Below are positions 53,247 to 62,000 of a stretch of DNA of 64,000 nucleotides, piece after piece. Positions within the stretch are counted from its first letter, which is position 1. Each line of letters opens with the position of its first letter. Location: the NCBI GenBank assembly GCA_910588955.1, contig CAJURQ010000002.1, positions 75,758 through 139,757 of the forward strand. The letters run 5' to 3'. The notes under the pieces are model-generated. The model was not told the origin of the DNA and ran no database searches. It was given only the letters and a program-made list of their open reading frames with translations. Made by a program: the position numbers and the translations under genes. Origin of the DNA: an uncultured Lachnospiraceae bacterium (GTDB lineage: Bacteria; Bacillota; Clostridia; Lachnospirales; Lachnospiraceae).

Positions 53247-53269
53247 CGGCGGTCGAAAACCGACCGCCG
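53247..53269. promoter_or_regulatory. Perfect 9-bp stem-loop between the two LRR genes
   Basis: CGGCGGTCG (53247-53255) and CGACCGCCG (53261-53269) form a perfect stem with a five-base loop. No T tract follows on either strand. It may stabilise the upstream mRNA or reduce read-through into the short LRR gene. Confidence 0.65.
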
Positions 53270-53276
53270 CCCGGTG

Positions 53277-56200
53277 TTACTTGTTGATTCTTATACTCAT
53301 GGGAATCTGTGTACCGTCAGTATTCGTACCCTGTCCTTTAAACTTCACATACATCTTGACTTTATTAACGGAACCGCACTTATAGGCAACCGCCTCTTTC
53401 AGATGAACAATCACCTTAAGAGAGCCATCACTCTGTTTCACGTACTGAATCTCAAAAGCATCCCTCGGCACCTCATCATCGTCACGGAATCCGATCTCCT
53501 CAACTATCCCGGCAGCTCCCGCCTGTGGTGTCACCGTGAAAGTCGCATTATACTGCTTGTTGGACAAATATACGTCTAATGTTGACTTGTCTGTCGTCAC
53601 TTTCGGGAGCGTCTGCGCCGTCTTAATATTGATTGTATTGGAAACAATACCCCCATGTGTGCCTCTGGTGCCCGTATACCCATCCACCTTCACTTCCATC
53701 TTAACACGGTACTGCTTATTATTTTCCAGTTTTGCATATTGGTATTCATTTCCCGCAGCATTCTGTTTTATTGTTTGACTGCCATCCGCGACATTATTAC
53801 CGGAAACGCTGCCGTCTCCGACATTATTATCGGAAACGCTGCCGTCTCCGACATTATTATCGGAAACGCTGTCATCTCCGATATTATCGTTTCTTGACAA
53901 TGTCTTCTTAGGCGTCACATAGATTTTTCCGTCCTCCGGATTCAGAAAGCTGTCAAAATATATACTTTCTGCGTTCGTTTCCGCGTCATATATCCACACC
54001 CCTGTAATTTTTCCCCTGACATTATTAAGCGTGGGTGTATAAATAAGTGAATTTTTATTCGTATACTCGCCTTCCCTGTCCACCAGATTCAGTTTCCCCT
54101 TAGCAGAAAGCGCTACCGAAATAGAGGAATTGTTGTCCACCTTCACATTAAATTTAAGCGGTTTCGTCCACACTACATTAGGCGTGCCGTCTCCTGCATC
54201 CTGCTGAACATATCTCGCCTGCATCTCAAAGGCGTATGTTTTCTTAACCGGCGCATCCTTAATGGAAACCGACAGTTTTCCGTCTACCACCTTCCCGTCT
54301 ACCGTCTTGACATCCTCCAATGTCCAGTTGAATTTATTCTCCGCGCCATTCTCATAATTTGTTTTACATACAATCTTCGTACTGTCTGCGCCTGTGTTGA
54401 CATTCGTATCCAGCCTGTAGCCTTCCGGTTTACCGGTAATCTTAAGAGGTATCTCCGCCGTCTCCTGATATGTAACAGCGCCCGTTTCCGTTCTTGTCCC
54501 TGCCGCAAGATTCAGTACAAGAGATCCCTTCCCCAGCTTAACGACAGGCGCCGTATCCACTACCTTAACCGTCAGCTTGGTCGCCTTCTGAATCGAAGCG
54601 CCGCTGTTCTCCTGCGCATTACAGGTCCATGTATAGGTACCCTTCTCAATATTTTTATTCTTGATTTTTACCGTACCCTTGCCGTTCTGATAAGTGACAT
54701 CCAGCTTTTTATACTGATCCGCATTTCTCGCGTTTTGATTATATGTAAAATTCTGACTTCCCGCCAAGACCGTATCTTTCTGGCTGGACACCAACTCAAA
54801 GGCTCCCTCCACTTCCGGATAGTTTAAATTAAGGGTAACCGTTTGATTCGTCTTAACAGTCGGCTCTTTATCTGTAACATTTACACTGAAAGTATAAGAG
54901 AGCGTCCTGTCCTCGCCATTCTTATCCCTATCCCACTCGGTAGGATTACACAGGAAAATCTTTATCTTGTCTTTCTCATATGGAACAACGTTAAACCGGA
55001 CCTTGCTTTCCTTCAGTTCACCCTGCCCTCTAACTATGGACTTATCTGATTCAACGCGCGCTGTGACATTCTCGTTAAAGCTTACCGGTTGTTTGGTTTT
55101 CTTGTCTAACAGCGTCAGTTCCTCGTGCTGCTCAGGCGCCGTAGTCCTGTAAGTCACCGACGTTCTGTCAAGCACATAGGACGGCGCTGTCGTCACCGTC
55201 GGCATAGTCACTTTGACTTTTTTTGCCGCATCGTCACGATATCCCTCATAGTAAATCTTAAGGTATCCCGCCACTACCGGTCTGGGATTTTTTTCCGTAT
55301 ACTGTAAGTTTCCGGATTTTCTCTTAATTGTAACAATACCTTTTGCGCGTTCTTCGGCATTCTCTACAATTTCAAAATTTTCAAGGAACAATCGATCGTC
55401 CGCCTTATCGTCAGATAAAGCGCACAGTTCAAATTTGCTGATCTTTGTATTGCCGAGCTTCGTCACTTCCGTCTTAACGGCGATTGGATTACCGTCTTTA
55501 TCTGTCCCGCCGTTTTTGTAGAAAAGGTTAAATTTGACCTTGTTCGTGTTAAACTTAACCGTAGGATTGGGAACCGAACGCTTCACTGTGATGGTCAGGG
55601 GGAGAGAATTATCTCTGTCCTCATTATTAAAGCAGACGTAAACATTATATTTCCCGTCCTTCAAGTCTTCATCTGCCAAGATAATACCATAGCGGCGCGC
55701 CCCATCGTCCACATTTCCCTGAGGCTTTGCCTGCAATCGGAAATTGCTGTTACCTACCCAACTATCTCCTCTTTTTTCAATAATTTCAGGTACCTTTGAA
55801 GGCAGATCCGCACCATATGATGAGAGCACCTCCAGCTCGCCGCATTCTTTCATATTCGGGTTTACGGTGATAGAAGAAGACGCCAGTCTCACATTTGAAT
55901 TTCGTACGCTGATCACAAACTTCTGCGTAACCGTCTTCGTATTGCTGACCTTTGCGCTCACCGTTATGGTCGCTTCGCCTTCACATCCTTTCGGAATCGT
56001 AACCAGATTACGGGAATCCACACTTGTCGTCTTGTCTTTCTCAAGTTTGGCGACACTCGTATCGCTGCTCTTCCATGTCAGTTCTCTGGCTATCCCTTCC
56101 TTCTCCGCCGTATAGGCATTGGCTTTCAATGTAATCTGCAAACCACGCTCCCGCACGTAATTCTTTTCTACAGCCGCCGTCTGAATGCCGTCCTTATCGC

Positions 56201-58532
56201 CTGTAATTTTGATACTTGAAACATAATTCGACGCTCCTATTCGAATGGACGCTATCTCCGCTTCCACTACCCTGATCGTTCTGCGAACGAGGAACTTATT
56301 ACCGGCTTCGCTGAGCAAGGTCACCTCAATCTTGGCGGTGCCTTTTCCCACTGCCGTAATCACTCCTGTACCTGAAACCTTTGCTACAGATTCCTTATCC
56401 GAAACAATCTTCTGAATCTGGGAAGAGGAAATCGGCTTGCCGCTCTTATCAAGCAAAAACATTCTCGTCGTCTGACCGATTTTAAGTTCTACGCCATCCG
56501 GCTGTATGGGTTCTCCGTTAGAAAATTCTATCGTGATATCGCTGTCTGTCGTTCCCTCCACTCTATCCGCAAAATCGGTTTTGCGAAATTCGGCAGTAAT
56601 CACCGTTCCGCCAAAAGGCATTGTCAAAACATAGCTACCTTTATCTTTTTGCAGTGTTTCCCCGTTTGACTTTACAGAATCGGGTACCAAGCTATAGCCG
56701 TCCTGCGCCTTATAACAAATATAAAGCGTCGAGCCGTCACTCGGAACCCCCTTTCCCCCATTTTCTTTATTTATATTTTCCTCAAATTTATTTTTCCCCT
56801 CTTTACATACCCAAATCTGTCCTCCCGGCACTTCTCCGTCCGGCTGTATAACGCCCTCGCTGTCTGCGACTTTATATTTATAAAATTGCTTGTTGTTCTC
56901 CGCACTCCCATCGATATCGACAAACGCCACTTTCTCCGAACTCAGCCCCATATAATATGCATATATCGCCGTCCAGTCCTGTTCAGACTTGTCATAAAAT
57001 CTTTCTCCGACAAAAACCAGACAATCGTTCGTCGCTCCAGCCGGAAAAGGCGCCGTCCCAAGAGCAATCGCCGAATATTTAACTGTCACACTGGTCAGAT
57101 TTCTGCATCCCGCAAACGCGTAGCTGGAAACTTTTTTAACTGTACTGGGCAGCTCTACCTTTCTCAGTCCATAGCATCCCTCAAACGCACTCTCCCCAAT
57201 CTCTACATCACCCCGACTGCTAAATATTACATTTTCAAGCTTGGTGCATCCCTTAAATGCCATGTTCGGTATTAGCGCTGCCTTTCTGCTCATCGCCGCA
57301 TCCGTCAGACCGGTGCACTCCTCAAACGCACTTTCCCCGATTGTCGCTATCTGCGCTGTATCTAAGTTAATCTTTTTAATACTCTTACAACCTTTAAAAG
57401 CAGCCTGACCAATGGAAGTCATGCTCGCCGGAAAGAAAAACTCCGTATCCGAGCAAAACTCTGCCAACGCCAAACAGCCTTCAAACGCACTGTCCCCGAT
57501 AGACGCAAGTGCGCTGTAATCCACGTCCTTCATGTATACCATATACAGTCTGGCATCCCCTTTGAACGCACTATTCCCAATGGCGGTTACCGCTTTCGGC
57601 ACAGCAATCTGCGTCATTGACGTACAGTTTTCAAATGCGCCTGCACCAATCGACACAACCGTGGACGGAAGATATGCCCCCTTCAACGCGCTGCATCCTT
57701 TAAAGGTATTGTCTGCAATACTCGTCACGCCGTCAGGAAGCTTCACATAGGCGATATTCGTGTTCGCCTGAAACAATTCCGCCGCAACCGATGTGTACTG
57801 TTCTCCACTTTCCGGCTGTTTCAAAACTATATTGCCGGTAAAAGTTACAGCCTCTCCGGTTTCCGCATCTTTCACTCCCGTGAGCACACCGTTCTCAACC
57901 GTATAGGCATACTTCTCCACCGCATTCGCATCGTAGGCGATCCGCAATCCCGTATCATCCGTAAACGACATCATCCTGACTTCGGCAGTCTTCTCTACAA
58001 GCTCCTCCTCAGGCTCTTCTGTCTCATCCACGTCATTTTCGGAAACCGTAGGTTCCTGCGCATCCGCAACGGGATCCTGCTCAGCGCCGGGCTCCTCATC
58101 CTGCTTTCCGTCCCCGCCCTCTGTGTCGATCTGATCCCCGCTTTGCCCGTCATCCTCGCTGCCGGTCTGGTCCCCGCTTTGCCCGTCGTCCTCACTGCCG
58201 ATCTGATCGCCGCCCTGTTCCGCGTCGTCTTCCTTCGGCGCAGAGGGCTCGCTTTCGCCGGGATTTTCCGGATTTTCAGTTCCCTCTGAAGGTGTTTCCC
58301 CGGTGGAAGGCTGTTTTTCCTCCCCGGATGTATCGCCGTCCTTCGATGCGTCTTCCGTATTGCCTGAAGTATCCCCGCTTTCTTCTGATTTATCGTCATT
58401 CTCCTGTGTGTCTTCCTGAGACGCTAAAACGGGCATGTCCGCTCCCTGCTCCGCCGCAAGAACCGTCATGCCGTTTCCGCTCACCACAAGACTAAGCGCC
58501 AATAATAATGCCAATACTCTTCTCTTTCTCAT
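53277..58532 (-). CDS. Large secreted LRR and Ig-like surface protein
   Basis: The 1751-residue protein starts with a signal peptide (about 1-27), followed by a disordered acidic linker to about 185 with three partial copies of a 12-residue repeat and a VSENDV motif. LRR_5 repeats run from about 225 to 500. After a lysine-rich module come Ig-like repeats (a BIG2-like unit near 740-800 with GTAKIEVTL) and several further beta-sandwich modules. Near residues 1548-1583 there are ten-residue repeats of SVSDNNVGDG. No LPxTG or membrane anchor is seen. AAAGGTGG precedes the start. Adhesion to host glycans or to the cell's own wall is a reasonable guess. Confidence 0.88.
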   Translation of the reverse strand: MRKRRVLALLLALSLVVSGNGMTVLAAEQGADMPVLASQEDTQENDDKSEESGDTSGNTEDASKDGDTSGEEKQPSTGETPSEGTENPENPGESEPSAPKEDDAEQGGDQIGSEDDGQSGDQTGSEDDGQSGDQIDTEGGDGKQDEEPGAEQDPVADAQEPTVSENDVDETEEPEEELVEKTAEVRMMSFTDDTGLRIAYDANAVEKYAYTVENGVLTGVKDAETGEAVTFTGNIVLKQPESGEQYTSVAAELFQANTNIAYVKLPDGVTSIADNTFKGCSALKGAYLPSTVVSIGAGAFENCTSMTQIAVPKAVTAIGNSAFKGDARLYMVYMKDVDYSALASIGDSAFEGCLALAEFCSDTEFFFPASMTSIGQAAFKGCKSIKKINLDTAQIATIGESAFEECTGLTDAAMSRKAALIPNMAFKGCTKLENVIFSSRGDVEIGESAFEGCYGLRKVELPSTVKKVSSYAFAGCRNLTSVTVKYSAIALGTAPFPAGATNDCLVFVGERFYDKSEQDWTAIYAYYMGLSSEKVAFVDIDGSAENNKQFYKYKVADSEGVIQPDGEVPGGQIWVCKEGKNKFEENINKENGGKGVPSDGSTLYICYKAQDGYSLVPDSVKSNGETLQKDKGSYVLTMPFGGTVITAEFRKTDFADRVEGTTDSDITIEFSNGEPIQPDGVELKIGQTTRMFLLDKSGKPISSSQIQKIVSDKESVAKVSGTGVITAVGKGTAKIEVTLLSEAGNKFLVRRTIRVVEAEIASIRIGASNYVSSIKITGDKDGIQTAAVEKNYVRERGLQITLKANAYTAEKEGIARELTWKSSDTSVAKLEKDKTTSVDSRNLVTIPKGCEGEATITVSAKVSNTKTVTQKFVISVRNSNVRLASSSITVNPNMKECGELEVLSSYGADLPSKVPEIIEKRGDSWVGNSNFRLQAKPQGNVDDGARRYGIILADEDLKDGKYNVYVCFNNEDRDNSLPLTITVKRSVPNPTVKFNTNKVKFNLFYKNGGTDKDGNPIAVKTEVTKLGNTKISKFELCALSDDKADDRLFLENFEIVENAEERAKGIVTIKRKSGNLQYTEKNPRPVVAGYLKIYYEGYRDDAAKKVKVTMPTVTTAPSYVLDRTSVTYRTTAPEQHEELTLLDKKTKQPVSFNENVTARVESDKSIVRGQGELKESKVRFNVVPYEKDKIKIFLCNPTEWDRDKNGEDRTLSYTFSVNVTDKEPTVKTNQTVTLNLNYPEVEGAFELVSSQKDTVLAGSQNFTYNQNARNADQYKKLDVTYQNGKGTVKIKNKNIEKGTYTWTCNAQENSGASIQKATKLTVKVVDTAPVVKLGKGSLVLNLAAGTRTETGAVTYQETAEIPLKITGKPEGYRLDTNVNTGADSTKIVCKTNYENGAENKFNWTLEDVKTVDGKVVDGKLSVSIKDAPVKKTYAFEMQARYVQQDAGDGTPNVVWTKPLKFNVKVDNNSSISVALSAKGKLNLVDREGEYTNKNSLIYTPTLNNVRGKITGVWIYDAETNAESIYFDSFLNPEDGKIYVTPKKTLSRNDNIGDDSVSDNNVGDGSVSDNNVGDGSVSGNNVADGSQTIKQNAAGNEYQYAKLENNKQYRVKMEVKVDGYTGTRGTHGGIVSNTINIKTAQTLPKVTTDKSTLDVYLSNKQYNATFTVTPQAGAAGIVEEIGFRDDDEVPRDAFEIQYVKQSDGSLKVIVHLKEAVAYKCGSVNKVKMYVKFKGQGTNTDGTQIPMSIRINK
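53791..53880. repeat. 30-bp tandem repeat, three copies
   Basis: Three exact-period copies at 53791, 53821 and 53851 plus a partial fourth encode the units SVSDNNVGDG near the C-terminal third of the large LRR protein. Confidence 0.92.
58128..58214. repeat. 36-bp tandem repeat, two full copies plus part of a third
   Basis: Units at 58128-58163 and 58164-58199 plus 15 bases of a third encode 12-residue acidic repeats (GDQTGSEDDGQS type) in the linker after the signal peptide. Confidence 0.85.
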
Positions 58533-59008
58533 TGCTTACCACCTTTTCCCCATGCGTACATCAGTTGTTTCTGCCGTGTTTTTCCACGTTTCCATGTTGT
58601 CATCTGCACAGTGAGTTGCATAATATTTTATTATGTCACCCTATGATGGTTTTGATTATAACATCTGTAATTGTATTATGCAAGAGGGAAATCCACTATA
58701 TCTTGTGTTTTTAAGAATTTCTTAAGCATATACGCTATAATACCTCTGCTTCGAGCTTTTTGGCTTCTCCAGCATTGTCATATGAATCATCCCCGTGTCA
58801 ATCAAGGGCTCACATGCTTTTTTGTCAAATTTATTCAATGAATTTCACTAATTTTTCACTTTCTCTCTATAAATTTAAGTTTTTGAATTTTATTTAAGTT
58901 ATATCGCAAAATATTTCACTAATTTTGTTAAATATTTAAGTTTCTCAATCTCATTTCACATATTCAAAAGAACAAAGCCACAGATTTTACTCTGTGACCC
59001 AGTTCTTT
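58533..59008. other. AT-rich spacer with short direct repeats, no gene
   Basis: This 476-base gap contains the promoter of the large LRR gene and, further upstream, an AT-rich tract with repeated words: ATTTCACTAATTTT at 58842 and 58913, and ATTTAAGTT at 58873, 58892 and 58934. I see no reading frame worth calling. The repeats could be binding sites for a regulator of the surface-protein genes, or just low-complexity sequence. Confidence 0.6.
58655..58683 (-). promoter_or_regulatory. Predicted promoter of the large LRR gene
   Basis: On the minus strand TTGCAT (complement of 58678-58683), 17 bp, then TGT-TATAAT (TATAAT complement of 58655-58660), an extended -10. The leader is about 115 bases long. 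Confidence 0.65.
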
Positions 59009-59009
59009 T
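58966..59009 (-). terminator. Hairpin terminator at the end of the glucosaminidase gene
   Basis: AAAAGAAC (58966-58973) pairs with GTTCTTTT (59002-59009) and, inside, CACAGA (58979-58984) pairs with TCTGTG (58991-58996). The arm overlaps the stop codon of the gene and ends in a T-rich tract on the minus strand. Confidence 0.75.
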
Positions 59010-62000
59010 CACCCTAACCACCACAACAGCTCCTTCGCTCCTATGGTATAAGTGATGCTCTTTTCCCCGCCATAATTTCCGATTCCCTGCAGGGTGACCT
59101 TCGCTTTGCCTTTCTTTGCGTGGTTTACATAAGTTTCTTCCTTTATGATATAATCCTCGCCTAAGACAAGAGGTTCCTCTACGCCGCTCATCGTTATGGT
59201 CAGGTCCTCCGCCTTCAAAGTGACCGGTCTGCCGTCCTGATAGCCCTTCGCCGCCACTTTCACCTTCGCCTTGGATAAATCCGCCGCAACGATACGGTAA
59301 ACCGCAGAGATTTCCGGCGGCTGCTCTCCCGACCCGGCGTAAGCGCCAAGTCCCCGCGCAGTCACGCGAATTGCTGTACCTGCGGGCGGGATATCCGCTT
59401 CTTCCACAAGCTCTCCCTTCTTCCGCTCATCCTCAACCAGTATTTTATCTTCCAAAACCAATATTTTTGTATCACTTTCGTAGGTATACTGCAGATTTTT
59501 GTCATAATCCCTGCCCGCCGCCAGCGCAGAGCCGCTTACGTCCTTAAGCGTCGCCTTTGTCTTATAAGCGCCCTTCTTCTCGCGATAGACCACATCTTTC
59601 AGGGTCATAGCAATCTTCGGTTTGCCGTTCTCTTGAGCGCCAATCCTGCCATCAAACCGTCCGTCCGTAATCGTAAAGGTTCCTGTCAATTTCCCTTTAA
59701 AGCTCCCTTTACCCGTAATGGTCCATGCCGGCAGCTTGTTCTCCTCCATTTCCGGCGTGGTTAGGGCGTTGTTATTTTTGTAGCTGATCCGATAATCCTT
59801 GTTCAGCTCCAGCGGCGTCCCCTGATATTCCAGAAGAATCACGGGCTTACTACCGCCCTTCACATAAGGCGTTGTGATTCCGTTCAGGTTTTTCAGCGGC
59901 TCCTCGTCCTCCGGCAGTTCATCCTGCGTATAGTAGGAAAGCGTAAAATCACTTCCCGTCCTGCCCTCGTCAATCTCGCAGGGCAGAATTTTATAGCTTT
60001 TCTTAATCTGCCCGCTGTACTCGTTGACGCCCTTAAATATAATACTCGCCGTTCCCGCCTTCACTGCACCTTTTTTCGCCGCGCCCGCATAGGACACCAC
60101 ATAATCACCGGTCTTACCGCCATCCCGGCTCTCCGTAAGGACAACGTCATTCAGAGTCAGCGTGTACACGCCGGGCGTCTGCAGCATTTTCTGATATGCC
60201 GCCTCATATCGTACATCCTCTGCCTCCCATTCCTTATCGATTGCCACATATTCCTTATTTTCCAGTCCTTCCACTTTTGCTTTCGCGATAGAAGTCCCGA
60301 CAATCTGATAAGTCACGCTCTTACTCCCGGCATATCCGCTGCCTTCCACTGCCGTCATCGTAACCGTCGCCTTGCCGATCGCCTGATCATTGCTGTAGGC
60401 CAGCGTATAGTGTTCGTTCTCCACAAGCGGCTGCTTTTTATAAGTCACCGTCAGCGCCGCCGGTCTGATGCCCCCCTCTTCCCGCATCTGCTCATTGCTG
60501 TATGTCTGGTTCGGAATCTTCGCCACACTGACCTTACTGAGAAGCACGTCCGAGGTGATCTTCTCATAGATGGTAATCTGCCCCGTATAGCCGCCCTTGC
60601 CCAAAATCACGATCGGATAAGTGCCTGCCTTCGTGTAAGCCCCCGCCCCGGTCCACGGATAGCGCAGCGTATAATCCCTGTTCACTGCAAGTTTTTTCCC
60701 GTCCCGATAGACGGCAGGTGAAGATTTGACAGCTCTTCCACTGTAAGCCACAGTGACGTCGTCCGCTGTTATATCGTGATCCGTCAACGCTTTCGGCACA
60801 ATATCAAAATAGACATACTCCGTCCCCGTGTAATTACCCTTACCTTTCACTGTAATGGTCGGGCGCGCTTTGCCCTCCGCATTCACGTTCTTGTTGTTCT
60901 TGTATGACAGTGTGTAGTCCCTGTCCTCCACAAGCTCCAGCACCTCCGACGCGCCCGGGGCGAGCAGGCTGCCGTCGGGCATAACCGTACTGTCAAACAC
61001 CCGCACTTTCGGTTTGATCACGCCGCCCGTGTAAGTCTGGCTGCCAACGGGTACTACATAGAAACCCTTTTCCGTTCCAATCGCCTGATAATGGGGATAA
61101 ACATGGGTCTGCGCCGCATAGACAGACTGTTCCGCTGTAAACACGCTTCCCTGCCCGTCGGCTTCGGTATACCAGCCCCGGAAAATCTTCCCTGCAAGCT
61201 GTTTTGCCTTCGGCATCCGCTCCTCGCCCACACTTTCACCATAGCCTAAGGACAGGCTCTGTCCCACCGCCCCGGTCTCCGTGTGGAAGGTGACATTGCA
61301 AACCTTCACCGCCACATCGTAAGACGCCGTATATCCCGGCACTGCTGCCGTAATCTTCGCCGTTCCCGCTCCCTGCGCCGTCACCCTGCCATTTTTCACC
61401 GTCGCAACTTTATCGTTGGAGCTGGTCCATGTAATGACATTGTCCGAGGTGGTGTCCTTGGGCCAGTATTCCGCGTCTAGGCTGACGCTCTGTCCCTTAA
61501 ACAGCTCTGTCTTTTCTGCCCCCTCCGCCGCGCCGGGATCCGACAATTCCAGCTTGTAAATGGGCGCAATGACCTTGACCACACAGACGGCGGTCTTGCT
61601 CCCTGCCTTTGACGCCTTCGCCGTAATCTTCACTTCACCCGTCCCGACAGCGGTGACTACCGCTCTGGAAGAATCTGCGGGATCCGCCTTGACCGTTGCT
61701 ATCTTCTGATTGGCAGATGTCCACACAATCGTTTTGTCCGATGTGGTATTCGCCGGATCAAAACTCACCTGAAGAGTTGTCTCGGAAATATTCTCCGCCT
61801 TTTCCTGCGCGCTCAAATTTTTCGTATCCTCCACCACCGTGTCGGGTCTGCGCAGGGTGACTGTATCCTTATCCAGCTCAATATTCTGCAGCGGCGTTTT
61901 CACCGTAACTTTACAGGAAACCTCCACTTGCTTATAGGATGCCTTGATAACCGCCTCGCCCGGTTCTTCCGCCCTAACCAGCCCGTTCTGTACCGTCGCC

